Assembly (NCBI GenBank): GCA_021464245.1
Contig: JADCRB010000037.1
Span: forward strand, 7,296,861-7,360,860
Reading direction: 5' to 3'
DNA: 64,000 bases
Source: Carallia brachiata
Taxonomy: Eukaryota > Streptophyta > Magnoliopsida > Malpighiales > Rhizophoraceae
Within the stretch, counting starts at the first letter, position 1. The number at the start of each line of letters is the position of its first letter. The position numbers and the translations under genes are program-made. A model generated the notes under the pieces. It ran no database searches. It had not been told where the DNA came from and saw only the letters and a list, made by a program, of their open reading frames with translations. Shown one piece after another: positions 11,513 to 23,700 of the stretch.

Positions 11513-11959
11513 ATGCCTTCCTCTCTCTCTGTATTCTCTATCTACGTGCTGTTTTTTTCATCTGCAAGTGCTATCTTTCTTGACTGCCGAGACATGAATT
11601 CGGCCCTGTTACCCTGCAGGACCTATGTAAACAGGGAAGCTCACGGCCATCCTGGAAAACAATGTTGCACATCAATTACCAACTGGGCAAAGAACATGTC
11701 AAGCGATATAAGACTTTGCGATTGTTTATTGGATATTTTCGCCTCTGATCCTGACAATCGTATCCGATCGACGCTTGTTTCTCTGCCTAAAATTTGCCCA
11801 GCTAACAGCATCAACTGCGTGTATGTGTTTATGTCTAATTTATTTCCTAATTCAACTTTTTTTTTTTAATTGTTGATATCTGTAATGTCTAACTTGCCAT
11901 CTAACTAGTCTTAATTTTTTTTTTACTCCACCTTCCCAAACAATTTGGACAGTGTTTGA
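11513..11959 (+). CDS. Non-specific lipid-transfer-like secreted protein (8-cysteine motif), two exons
   Basis: Predicted 104-residue secreted protein of the LTP/protease-inhibitor/2S-albumin fold, which binds lipids in the cell wall or apoplast. Residues 1-20 form a signal peptide (hydrophobic core VFSIYVLFFSSASA). The mature part has eight cysteines in LTP order: C25, C35, C51-C52, C69, C71, C95, C102 (spacing C9C15CC16C1C23C6C). I place exon 1 at 11513-11820, a 132-bp intron at 11821-11952 (GTATGT...ACAG), and exon 2 at 11953-11959, ending Val-Val-stop. A short last exon just before the stop is typical of nsLTP genes. Without splicing the frame runs into the intron. The spacing does not match a standard type exactly, so substrate and tissue cannot be given. 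No damage is seen. It is the only host gene here that looks intact. Confidence 0.8.
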
Positions 11960-13681
11960 TTGTTCTGAGGACGAAGGTCCGGTGATTTAAAGGATGAAAT
12001 GAAGTGTTCAAAAGTAACCTAGCCGCTACTTGTCCTTTCGTTGCGTGTTGAGTGGTAACACCGTGTTGTTTAATATCATGAATCTGAGTTTGTTTTCAAT
12101 AAGGAATTTTGTGACACGAGTGCTTGTTTATTGAGTCCATGAACTACTATAAATATTTTTTCCTTCATGCTCGTTTTATACTTTATTAGAATAAAACCTG
12201 TGCATACCTTGAGTATATCATATTTGTCAAAAATGTATTTTTTATTTAAAAAGGAAAAAAAGATATCAATTTAAAACTTTTTCTACAGTACATAAGTTTA
12301 AACGTCTGTACGGGTACTGAACGCCTTAAATTAAGACACGTGTAACTAACTTGGAAGGACAGGTTAAGAGCGAAAGATAATTGAGAATTAATTTTTTTAA
12401 TATTTATTTATAATAATTGATATTCAAATAATCTTTTGTTTGTTCCTTTGGAACCCAACGTCTCCTCCCTTAAGAGTTAAGATGCTGCACTCTTGTGCGG
12501 CTTTGCTTTTCTCCTCGACAATCTGTCGCCGTAATTCTCTCTCCAACCGGGCAAATAATTTCTCACTGTAATTGATATTTTCTATGTTATTTCGCGCGGT
12601 ACTGTACTAATTGCAGTGGTGCATGCTAGCAGAAGCTCAGCATTCTGCTAGCAGTCAGTTTACATTTTGAAAACAGTTACTTTTCCTTTCGATTTTTTTT
12701 TCTTAATTAATGTTGTGATTATGCTAATTCAGGACCCAAGGAATTCATTCAAGTTTTCTATAGTCTTAGGAATTGGAGGGTCATTTTTCTTTTTTCCATA
12801 TGATTTTGGGTTATTTTATTAGCACAAAAAAGTTTTGTTTGTAATTGATAATAATAGTCGAATTGTTGTTGAACTTCTGCTATTAAACCTTGATTCAAGG
12901 TATTTTCAAGAGATTTTACAGCATTAAATTGTTAAAGAGGAGACCTATTATATGTTCCCTGCAGATCCTAAACGCACCCAACACGCGCAACTGCACCACT
13001 GTCAGATAAATTGATGGATTCTGATCGGACTAAGTGAGAAAATGTTAAAATATACTCAATTAGTATTCTTGGAATAGATCTAAAAAAATACGTACGTGAA
13101 GAAATATTCACAATATGGCTTGATTAATAAGAAAATAATTAATTAAGTAAACTAATATCAACCGCAATATTAGTGGATATACTAAATTAGGTCTAAACTT
13201 GTATAAATATCACCGGTCCTCTTTCTTCTTAACACACACGAAAACTTCATCTAAAGACGTGTGATTGAGATAAAGGTAAGAAGAGAGAAATCAGTTAAGG
13301 TGAACTCTGTAGATGCATCAACGATTTCAAGAATTAGTTTTTGCTAATTTCATGTATATTACCTAATGTTTTATTTACATGATTATATTCAGTTTCAAGA
13401 TCCGAAAGACTTACATTTATGATGATAGATTTATAATTAAATCTAACATAAGATAAATAACTTGCAACTTTTTGGATTTTAAAGTTAACAGCAGAATGAG
13501 CTCTCTTGTAATGCTATTGGCAAATCTTTTTTAGGTGTTCCAGATTTTTTTTTTTTTTTTTGAGATTGGCATATCTGGGGTTATCTTTGTTTTGTTCTAA
13601 CATTCTCATGTCATCTGATGGGCATGGGCACGAAGTTAATATCTAAAATGGAATAGAATTTTGAGCACCATTACATGACTA
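11960..13681. other. 3' flank of LTP gene and AT-rich intergenic DNA
   Basis: Begins with the LTP 3' UTR; AATAAG near 12100 may act as a poly(A) signal. No coding region recognised. A palindrome near 12627-12655 (GCTAGCAGAA, short loop, TTCTGCTAGC) and the inverted pair CAGTGGTGC / GCACCACTG (about 12616 and 12991) may mark an old DNA-transposon remnant. A T16 tract lies near 13545. Confidence 0.4.
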
Positions 13682-13928
13682 TTTTTTAAGTAGTTGTTTC
13701 ATAGTTGTTATATACAATATAACAGACAAATTATACGATGTAGTAGAAAAATTATACAATATGTTAAAAGAAATTATACAACACATATAATTAGTCATTA
13801 ATTTTTTTTTAATGATTAGTTACACGTGTAATGTAATTTACTTTGACATATCATATAATTTTTTCAGCACGTCAAATAATTTGTCTGTTATATTGTATAT
13901 TACAGCTACGATATAACCACCTAAAAAA
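13682..13928. mobile_element. MITE with about 55-bp terminal inverted repeats
   Basis: The left arm TTTTTTAAGTAGTTG... and the right arm are inverse copies, including the perfect core TATACAATATAACAGACAAA. The whole folds into a hairpin of about 250 bp. No coding capacity. No clear target duplication, so the superfamily is not assigned. Confidence 0.75.
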
Positions 13929-14277
13929 CAGCAAAAAAATATTTTTCGTAGAATTTTTAGGTAGTCACTGTCTCATCATAACACGACAGGAGGTGAATTC
14001 ACAGTTGAAGAATCTTTCTTATTTTTTGTGATTATGTGTTCAAACCTCGGGATAGGCACTATTAGAGATATAAATTTTTATATTTTTTTAATTTAAAGTC
14101 TAAATCATTTCAATTTTTTACTTAACACTTAAATTTTTATTTTTTATTTTATTTGATTGTTATAGTCGTATCGTTAGTTTTTCTGATTAATCAAACAAAT
14201 ACGGTATTAAACATTGAAATACATTTTGCTCGTCAAACGTAAAAAATTAACAACTTTACTACAAAATGACTTAATTT

Positions 14278-15422
14278 ACTACAACAATTTTGGGAATAGG
14301 CAACAATTTATTTGCGACTAACTTCAAAATAATAGCTAAAAGTGGGACCTTTGACGACTACTTTTGAAAGTAGTTGCCTATGCCCCTAACACAATCCCGC
14401 CCATATTTTCGCTAGTTGCATGTCATGTGTCATTTGCATGTGACGAACTGTTCCATATTGGTCATTGGATCATGACAATTTCTGGATTCTTTTATAGGAC
14501 CTGCATAGGTATGAATCTTTAGATGATGTTGCATGAGTTTTCTGAGATTTAAGATTCGTGTTTTCTTTCATTCTTTGCCTTTATGCCTTTTTGGTAAGAA
14601 CTTAAGTATGTGTTGCCTTGTTGTCGGTTAGATTGTCTAACATAAAGTTTTTTTGACACCTAATGGGAACTTCAATGATTACAGCTCTGGAAGCATTGGA
14701 AGAAGTTATAAAGGTGGCAACTCTGTCATAAAATTTGCGAAAATCAAACTTTCTCAATGAGTGTGAATAGTGTATCATATATAAGACTTCCTCAACTTTG
14801 GAGTGGAGCATTTCAATGTTCAAACATTATTAGGTTTTTTTTTTTTTTTTTTATTTGAAGGACATGTATGTATTGATTGAATTTATGATCAATATGATCG
14901 TTTACGCCAATGTAGTTTTTCTTGAAATTTTATGGTTATCTCTAATTTTTTTTCCACGAGTCTAATTTATTCTAAAATTCCATATAAAATAAATGCAATT
15001 CAATGGAGAAATGGGAACCTCATGTGTGAGGAAAGGCGACTATTTTAAAACAATAACTGGTGTCGCCAATAGTATTACTATTTGCTACTATTTAGACAGT
15101 TAGTCACAAATGGTACGGGATTTAGGGACTATTTAGACAATTAGTTGCAAATAGTATGGGATTTAGCTACTATTTAGTCAATTGAATAGAAATAAAATCA
15201 TATTATTGGCGACCATTTTAGAAATGTTAGTCGCAAAATGTATCCAGTCTATAGCGACTATTATGAATAATAGTCGTTAATTGTTTCAATTATTTGAGAG
15301 TATTCAGTTTCGTTAGTCACGAAAACCAATCCAAGATCGAGTTTAGGTAACCAACTTGGTGACTATTTTGAGACTTTCAGCGATAAATTTGTTTGGTCGC
15401 CTATTCCCTAAATTGTTGTAGT
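14278..15422. mobile_element. Non-autonomous TIR element with ACTACAACAATTT ends
   Basis: The left end ACTACAACAATTTTGGGAAT and the right end (inverse ACTACAACAATTTAGGGAAT) form terminal inverted repeats of about 27 bp, extending through TAGGC(A/G)AC. The interior has many copies of a GCGACTATT-like word in both orientations, especially 15035-15290. No transposase. The ends resemble CACTA elements (CACTACAA) but start with A and a 3-bp duplication is not clear, so CACTA-like is tentative. A short minus-strand reading frame at 14602-14823 has no recognisable domain. Confidence 0.7.
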
Positions 15423-15869
15423 AATAAAAAGTAAAGGTTTTACCCTTAAAAAGAAATTTTAAAAAGTTAGACTTGAAGTAGAAAAAAAAAAAGAAAAAAA
15501 ACATAACAGTTTAAGTCTCCAATAGTGGATATCCCTTCAAATATCCATATTCTTCCTTGCAATTGCAGGCCAGACTGGCGGAAGCCTTGCTAATTGAAAA
15601 CTTAAGCCTTGCAGCCAGAATCTTTCCTGTTACCCTTTTTTCTTTTCCCTTTCGATTGTTTGTTTCTATTAGTAAAATGAATTTTATTATTTCAGTTTCA
15701 CTCAACGCTCTCCTTCAAATGCTGATTGTTGGTTCCTCTATTCCTTATTACCCCACAGACAAGAAAATGCTTGACTGCAGTCACCAAACGAGCCAAACTA
15801 CTTTCAAAGTTTAGGGAAAGAACTATTTCAGGTGAGACATATTTCAAAAATATATTTTTCTTTAAGAGC

Positions 15870-16045
15870 AAATATACATGTCCCGAGTAAATTTGTCCCG
15901 GTTAAGACTGTGACTGATATTTTTGAAATACTTGTTATTTTTACATTTCAAAATATCAGTTTTCATTTAAAAAATATCAGTTGCAGTTTTAATCGGGACA
16001 AAAATGGGGACAAATTCACTGGGATGCCAATTTTTTTTCTTTCTT
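15870..16045. mobile_element. Short MITE-like inverted repeat
   Basis: Two inverse arms share AATTTGTCCC, CGGTTAAGACTG/CGATTAAAACTG and TGATAT, around a short A/T-rich loop. It folds as a hairpin. No recognisable protein. The outer ends are fuzzy. Confidence 0.55.
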
Positions 16046-17600
16046 TAAAAGGGGACAACCATTTCTTCATTTGCATATAAAGAAACTTCTTTTGTTTTTA
16101 AAAGTTTGCTTGTGTTACTTCATTTGTTAATGATTTAATCTCCTTAGGTTGATTTAAGGGGGACTTAGAATTATTCTGTTTTGTTTAGCTCTTGGACTTC
16201 CCAGAGCTGAAAAATTCTTTATTTACTTGTGCTGTTTGGAATATGCGGTGCTAACAAATTTTTATATTTTCTCCAATAAAATTATTCGGTCAATGGACGA
16301 GTAACAAACTAATTCTATCATTCAGTCCCAACTACTCCATTCCCTTGTTATGTCTCATCAATTGCTGCATGTGGTATGCCTGTTATGTCCTTTTTTTTCA
16401 GTACATCGGGATAAAAGGTCCATACTTCCTTAGTGCGATGCCTGTCGTTTAATGAAATGAGAACTTAAAACCAAAAAAAAAAAAAGAAATTCAGAACTAA
16501 TGGTCCGATTTATCCTAACTTGAATTAGTTCGGAGTTATATGCAAATTTATAATATTTATTAGAAAGTCTACTTATTTTATTTAATAAGAAAAAAGAGAC
16601 TTCAATTTTAAATATTATTTTTCTTTTTAAGAAGGAAAAAATTTAGAAATTTTTTTAATAAATGTATATGATCAATGGTTAATATGAATTAAGTAGATAT
16701 TTGATAGATCTTGAATAAATTTGACTTCTAACTACAATTGTGAGAATCTTCTAAGAAAATCATATATGGATATCTATAAAATTTAAATTCTAACTTTATA
16801 AAATTTAGAAATAAATAATAACAATAATAACAATAATCGATAATGTCAAATTCTTTAATACTTATTTTATATACAAAATTTTGAATAAGTATTGATTGGT
16901 TAAATAAAATTTTACATGACAAAAGTTTTCTTTTCCAAATTCTAATTCTATTTAAATACTTAAAAAACCAAAAGACTTCAAATACAGGAGAAGAATAAAC
17001 TCTTCTGGGCTAATTTCCTCGAATTTAATATAGAAAACACCCTAGTGTCACGATAGTGCAATAGATGACTTTTTATCGGAGGATGCTATGAAATTGTCAC
17101 AGCCAAATTAAAAATCAAACAATGGTAAGAAAAATATTTCATGCAATAAATAAATATCGGTTTCGATGGGTTGAAAGTCAAGTAATTACTAATAAGACCT
17201 TACTTTGTGAAAAGAAAGAGAATAACGGACTTCTTAATGCCAATAGATTTTTTTACATAATTATATATAAGAAAAACTAAGAAGAAAATATAATCAAAAG
17301 TACTAACTTTGATAAGAAATTGAGAAATCTAGTTTAAAAAAAAGAACGAGAATGATAATGCAATTTCAAACGATACTTGTTTTTTTATAACATCAAAAAG
17401 ATTATCGTATGCATATGAGTACTCCTAAATCTATTGAAATTAAAATTTTAATTCTATTAGAATACTAAGATAGAATATAACTGTTGAAAGTTTACTAAAA
17501 AAATCTTTAAAATTCTAAAATTAGGCTTAAAAAATAGAAAACTAGAGAACGCCACAATAAAATGTATATTTTCTCTCACCTTTTGTAATTATAATATATA
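16046..17600. other. AT-rich intergenic DNA
   Basis: No gene, tRNA or clear repeat recognised. Short reading frames on either strand show no domain and are broken by A/T-rich tracts. Confidence 0.4.
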
Positions 17601-17605
17601 TACAT

Positions 17606-17664
17606 ATAGATTTCCTTGTAATGTTTTTTTTTTTTTTTTTGAGATAGATTTCCTTGTAATGTTT
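17606..17664 (-). mobile_element. Tail-only retroposition scar (poly-A between 21-bp direct repeats)
   Basis: A perfect 21-bp direct repeat (ATAGATTTCCTTGTAATGTT plus T) occurs at 17606-17626 and 17644-17664. Between them lie only a T tract and GAG. On the minus strand this is CTC followed by poly-A between target-site duplications, the footprint of an extremely 5'-truncated LINE or SINE insertion. Confidence 0.7.
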
Positions 17665-17849
17665 AGATAACTAATCATTTGTCGTGAGCTTGCGCCTTTT
17701 GAGATAACTTCACTCATTTCAAACTAATATCTCATTTGGAAGAGATTGAGGATTTTTAATTTAATTTATCTAAAATTATATCTGTGTTATACTTACGTCA
17801 CATAAAAATGAGATTATTTTTATGAATTATAGTAATTACAAAGATTCTT

Positions 17850-19865
17850 TAGAGGTAGCAAAAGTAGATCCGACATGAATCATCTGATTTAATCTGCTTG
17901 AAACTCAACTCAATCTAACTTATTTTGACTATAAAAGTCAATGACCCGTAACCCGAGGAACCCAAAAGTAAAACAATCTGAAACCCGATTAACCTGAAAC
18001 TCAAGTACCTCAAAACCTGAATAACCCAAACCCATAAAACTTAAAATCTGCAATAACCCGAACAAAATCTTAACTTAACCCGACCCGAAATTTTAATTAA
18101 TATTTTATTTGATTTACTTTTATTTCAATGAATAATTATTTTTAATTATTCTCTAAATATTTGGATTATTATATAATTACATGATTTGTTTGTTTACATA
18201 TATCAAATATCAATTATTCAATTTTAATTTTTCTAATTGATTAAATTTAATATAGCTTATATATTCTTTGTATAGCCAACTTTAAATATAACATTGTACT
18301 AAATAGAATAAATGAAAATAAAGATAAAGACAAATACAAAAAAGTCCTAATTTCAATGAATGTTGTTAGATTGTCAAACAAATTAATGACAATAAAATTA
18401 ATTAAAATAAAAATAATGTTTACTGTAGAGAAACCTTAACAAAAAGGGAAAGAAAAATTTTCACAACAAAAAATAAATAAATAAACATATAATCTTTTAA
18501 TCTACACAATTTTCTAAAATAATTATCTATGTTTCTAAACGTAAAAGAAAATGTTTTTCAACTCGGTTTCCATGAACGAAAAACCGTTTTAGATAGGTGG
18601 TGTGTTGCCATGTAGGGACTAGGGCGTATATACATGCAAATTGCAAAATCGTTATTGTTTCAAAGCCGTTTTGATGGGCGTCGTGCTGTCGTTTTGTTGC
18701 AACATCGTCTTAATGAGAGCTAGTTTTTGGGTAAATAAGTGTAAATTGTGGTTAACTTAAAAAGTAAAAATAGTTTAATAACTTTGTTTCTATTGTTATT
18801 ATTAAGTCAAACTCAAAAATAATTGTATGGTAACTTACGTAGAGGTGAATTCTAAATGTTATTACATATGGATCTCACTTTTTTAATTAAAGATTTTTTT
18901 AATGTAATTCATTAATTTTTAAGTTATTTAAATATTTAATTCCTATTAAATGATTGTTCAATAAACTATTTTTTTTGTAAATAATTAACCAATTATTTAT
19001 AAGTTCAAAATCCAAATCAAATTTCAATTTGATTGATTTATTAATTGAGGTTTTTCTTTGTTTTTACAAAAATTATCCTATAACTAACATGAAATGAATA
19101 TTTTTGAGTAATAAAGCGAATGAACTATAAATAAATTGAAATTTACTCAATTCTTATGAAATTTTCAGATAGTACAATTTTTAGAAAATAATTGCATATG
19201 TTTTTAATGACTATAAAATCTAGTCATTTTGTAATTACTAAAAATAACCTAACTTTATAAATGAAAGAAAATGAGAAAATAGAAAACACATCTTTATTTC
19301 ATTATTAGTGTGTGTGTGTGTGTTATTTTTTTTAAAATATGCAACTTTGAAATTGAATTATTTTATCCTAATTTTAATTAATATTTTTGTCAATACACCT
19401 AAATAGACATATTGTGTATAATTACTACACCATACTTATAACATTTAATGCAAATATAATGATATAATATACACCTAATTATAGTGTGTTTACTACTAAT
19501 TACTTGTATATTATATCAATTATAAATATTATTAAGTGGATTATATCATTTAATATTTTAAATAATTAAAATTTATATTATTCACATTTCGATTAATTAT
19601 TTTAAATACTATAGTAAAATATGCCAACCTAATTTTTGAGTTATGGAAAAAAACTGAAAATGTTGCAGTGGAGTAACTTGAGACCTGCCGAAATCAAACT
19701 CGAAACTCGAAATAACTCAAAATTCAAAATACCTTAGAGCCAAAATACCCTGAGAGCTAAATGACCCGAGACCCAAATAAATCGAAACCTGAATAACTCG
19801 AAATCTAAATGACCCAAAACTCAAACAACCTGAAATGGATCTAACACTCCTGTTTGCCACGTCTA
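17850..19865. mobile_element. 2.0-kb non-autonomous hAT-type element
   Basis: The left end TAGAGGTAGCAAAA and inverse right end TAGACGTGGCAAA are flanked by AGATTCTT (17842-17849) and ATATTCTT (19866-19873), an 8-bp duplication with one mismatch. Both subterminal regions are arrays of decayed ACCCGAAA/AACCTGAAA words (17930-18100 and 19680-19850). The centre is A/T-rich with a short GT repeat near 19310. No transposase found. Likely a longer relative of the MITE at 2839-3476. Confidence 0.75.
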
Positions 19866-19873
19866 ATATTCTT

Positions 19874-20430
19874 CCTCTCTTCATTTCTTTCTTTCCCTCT
19901 CTTTCGGTATGGGAGTGCGACGCAATTTCAATTTGTGTTTCAATGCATGGACACAAGGATTTCAACGTACTTATAGAAACGAACAATAATAACTTGCATT
20001 TGTTTCATCATTTTATGAATCATAATCAATGGTAATTAATTGTCACCTGTTAGCGTGGAAAATCATCATTGAAAAGTATTGACTTTAGCTCAAGTCAAGA
20101 TATTGGATTGAGGATGGTCAGTCGGAATCCAAAATTTTCTTCTTTCCTTAAGGAATTTTACATAACTAGGCAATTGAGTTGAAGCATCTATAAAAGGAAT
20201 ATCAATATGTAATTTTTTAAAACATTAAAAAATTTAGAAAATTACTTATTTGTTTGATGTTGCTTTAGTATCTGAAGAAAATTAAGTAGTGGAAGGGACT
20301 TATAGTTTGACATTTAAATCATGAAAAAGCCCTCTTGGTTGTTCCTCATCACCGCCATCATCTCTTCCTTTATCTATAGCTTGTCCGATAGACCAATGTG
20401 ACTAGTCTGGTTGACCGTTAAAATTTTTTT
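19874..20430. other. Intergenic DNA and possible 3' part of the Athila-like relic
   Basis: Nothing firmly recognised. The right part may still belong to the minus-strand gypsy relic that follows. Confidence 0.3.
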
Positions 20431-20439
20431 GTTCTTTTG

Positions 20440-22159
20440 AATGCTCATGGCCTTGGAGTGCCTTCTCTTCTTAGTTACAACCTTGCTCTTTTAAAACTTC
20501 TTCAAGCTTCTTTTCACTTCGTAAAGTAATTGCTTTTGCTTGCTCTATTGGATTCTTCTCAGTACCAATAAGACCCTCGTGTTCGTTTAGAAAGCATATC
20601 AACTAATTGCCCTATATGTAATTCCAAACTTCTAATAGTAGCTTCTTTATTTTTTATAAAAGCTTCTTGGTTTTGGAACTTAGTTTCAACAGTAGATATA
20701 AATCTGACCAGTATCTCCTCCAAATTGGTCTTCTTTCTCTTGAGGTGGGGATTCAAGAGGTAGTGGCTTCACTTAATTGTTATTGCTCCATAAAACGTTT
20801 GGATGATTCCTCCAACTGGGACTCTAAATATTAAAGTAGGGATTGCCCACCTGCTTCTTGTTAATATTGCCAACAAAATTAGCATGCTCATATGATTGTG
20901 AAAATATATCACCTATCTAACAATCAGTTCTAGCATATCCTCCTCCACATAAATCATAGTTTATAGTTTGCTCATGCAGAGCAGATGCACTCATGTTTGT
21001 TAATCTTTCTATTTATGCTGTGTTTGGGAGGGGGGAAAGTGGGGAGAGGGAGAGGAAAGTGAGAGAATTAAGGTAAATTATTGTGTTTGGAAAATATTTG
21101 AAAAGTGGGGGAGAGGAAAGTTTCTAATTCCTCTAATCCTCCCTACCCCACCAAAACCAATCCTCCCAAAAATGGGAGGAAAGTTGTTAGTTTTCATACT
21201 AAATTTATTAAATGACTCAATTACCCTTACATAATTTAAAAATTACAATTTTACCTAAACAAAATATCTTAATAGAATTTATTATGAAGGATAAAATTGT
21301 TATTTTAACATATTTTATATTCTTCTCCCTCACTTTTCACCATTTCCCAAACAAAAGAATTTATAATTTTCCTCCCTCTTATCACCTCTTTCCAAACACA
21401 AGAGAGGATAGAAAATATTCTTTTCCTCTAATGATCCTCTCCTCCACTTTCCTCTCCTTCACTTTCCTCTCCCTCAAGAATTTTATCCAAACACAGTGTT
21501 AGAGTTTTAATATGAGTAGATAGAGCATTAAAGCCATCTATCTAACTATCATTGATAATTGTTAGAGGCTGTATCCTCCAAATTAGCATGCTACTACTGC
21601 ATCAATCATAGAACGATTAACATGAGATAAACCATTATAAAAAATTTGTACCCACTACCAAGTAGTAAGCCATGATGTACACACTTTCTAAGTAAATATT
21701 TGAATATCTCCTATGCTTTATATAAAGACTCCATCTTTACCGAAAAAAAAAATTAGCGACATTATTATACATTTTAGCAGTTTTAGAAGGTGGGGAAAAT
21801 TTTTGTTAGAAAACATTAAGTCATTGCGTCCCAATAGTAATAGATCTTGTAGGTAAAGAGTTGAGCCAACTTTTCACTTTGTCTTGCAAGGAAAAGAGAA
21901 ACAACCACAACTTAATACCATCATGTGAAGCACTATTATGCTTAAAAGAATCACAAATCTCCAAGAAATTAGCAATATGGGCATTCAGATCATCACTATG
22001 TAAACTAATAAATTGAATTGAGGTCTAAATCATCTGAATGATATCTGAATTAATTTTATTTGCTATTGGCCTTCTACACCTTGTTGCTGTCCATGTGACT
22101 AAAGGCTTGACATACTCTAACAAGGAAATGTTAGCCTCATCTCTTTCTTCATTTGCCAT
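20440..22159 (-). pseudogene. Athila-like Ty3/gypsy gag relic, minus strand
   Basis: A decayed gag starts MANEERDEANIS at 22159 and reads LVTWTATRCRRPIANK, then SDDLNAHIANFLEICDSF and LWLFLFSLQDKVKSWLNSLP with stops and shifts, the conserved capsid core of Athila/Tat-type gag. After an inserted MITE it resumes with SPSWRNHPN (the YNPGWRNHPNFSW-like motif), the coiled LEEILVRF...SLELHIGQL segment (20756-20559) and KAITLRSEKKLEE near 20500. Protease and pol are not visible, so this is a 5' fragment. Sequence up to about 23.3 kb may be its 5' UTR and LTR, but I could not find paired LTRs. Confidence 0.75.
21016..21498. mobile_element. PIF/Harbinger-like MITE inside the gag relic
   Basis: Ends TGCTGTGTTTGG and inverse CACTGTGTTTGG, flanked by TTA on both sides (21013-21015, 21499-21501). 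483 bp. The subterminal regions are G-rich on the left (GGGGAGAGGGAGAGGAAAG) and the inverse on the right. It interrupts the gypsy gag relic. Confidence 0.8.
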
Positions 22160-23700
22160 CTCTATTCTTTTGTTTTCTTTAACTCGTGAGCTATTCCTTC
22201 AATTTCAGGCAAAATTTTCACCACTCAGTTGTATCACGTACTAGCAAGAATCCTACAAAATAAAAATATAAACAAAATTAAAAGTGTAAATTAAAATCAA
22301 GATCAAAAGGAGTCAATATTGTTTAGATTTACAATCTCTGACAATGATGTTAAAAACTTGATACGTGTGAGCAAAAACAAACAAGTACCAAAACACTAAT
22401 TAATCTTAACTTTATTTAATAGACTGAATTTAAAGATAAAAAAACTATTAAAAATAATTAAATCATAAATAGACAACTGATCACTAACAACAAAGAGTTA
22501 TAACCAAGCAAAAACATTCTAGGGATTTCAATTGACCACATCAAAGTTAAATAAAATTCTCAACTAACATACTATCAAGAAGGAAATTTATTCATGCTAT
22601 CAAGAAGGAAATCTATTCATGGGACAGTGAAATTTCCTACATTATTCAATAATTTCTCTCAAGTTATATTGAAGCTACCTTTACATATTAACCTATCATA
22701 TCAATATGTAAATTTAAATAGATTAAAAAGCATCAATTTTTGTAAAAAATATTTTAGCTAGATCATTCTGCAATCCAATCATAACCACTGTATGAATTAT
22801 GTTTGTACATCTCTATATTTCATTCAATTCATAGTATACATTATTTAATCTAATGCAAGTAATCTCCTCTCGGTCTCAATCATGCATATCAAATCAATTT
22901 AAAAGATGGTCAGACTTTCAAAAGCACTAAGCCTAATAACATATACTAACCACTAATAAAGAATCCTTAAATAACACAAAAGCAAAAAAAGAAAAAAAAA
23001 TTGTATAACTTAGGCTACATTCTAACCCTAACTAAAAAAATTAGTTCATAATAGAAGCAATAAAAATCAACGTAAACATCGAAAACATAAAGAGGTTTGG
23101 GAGAATAAACAAATGAAACAGCTGTAAGGTTTGTTTCAGTCAAGATGTCGTCACTCTTCTTCTCTTTCTTTCCTCGTGTTCTTCTTTCTTTGATGGACAA
23201 CTTCTCTTATTTTCTGTCTTGGTTCTCTGTCTCACTCTCTTTCAATATCTTTTGTGCCTCTTAAATAGTAAAGTGGTCCCCCATCTGTAAATAAGGGCTT
23301 TCTCTATCCAAATCAAATTCTCGAAAGATTTTAAGTTCTAACTTTTAGCTCAAAATCTCCCTTTTAGAAGCCGAGTCAGATTTGGCCAAAATACAAAAGT
23401 TGTAGCTTTATTTGTTAAATTTCTTTGGGTGCAAGAATATCTCGATTTGAATGTATGTAGCAAAAGTTATACTCAAAATACTGAATAGTGCTCAGCAAAA
23501 ATTATATAGCGAAGAATCTTAATTAAGATTCATTTCAAGATAAAATTTTTCTGTAAAAAAGTCTATCAATCAAATCAAAACTCTTCCCTAGACTTCCCTT
23601 ATTTTCTCTTCACTTCTTCATCAATATTTCTTCCAGTTTGTGTTCTAAATTACAATAACTATTGAGTCTATTCAGTTTAGTTTAGTGAGTTGTCATTTAG
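22160..23700. other. AT-rich DNA, possible 5' UTR/LTR of the gypsy relic
   Basis: No gene. The minus strand reads like the leader of an Athila/Tat-type element (for example CCAAACCTCTTTATG near 23090), but no LTR pair was found. A 26-27-bp tandem duplication (CTATCAAGAAGGAAAT...TTCATG) lies at 22568-22620. Confidence 0.35.

Noticed and set aside
12616..12999. CAGTGGTGC...GCACCACTG as a hAT element
   Set aside because: Only 9 bp of inverted match and no 8-bp duplication at the flanks; may be chance.
15557..15814. Possible exon preceded by GCAATTGCAG splice-like site
   Set aside because: No recognisable domain, no convincing partner exons, and the frame is not similar to anything I know.
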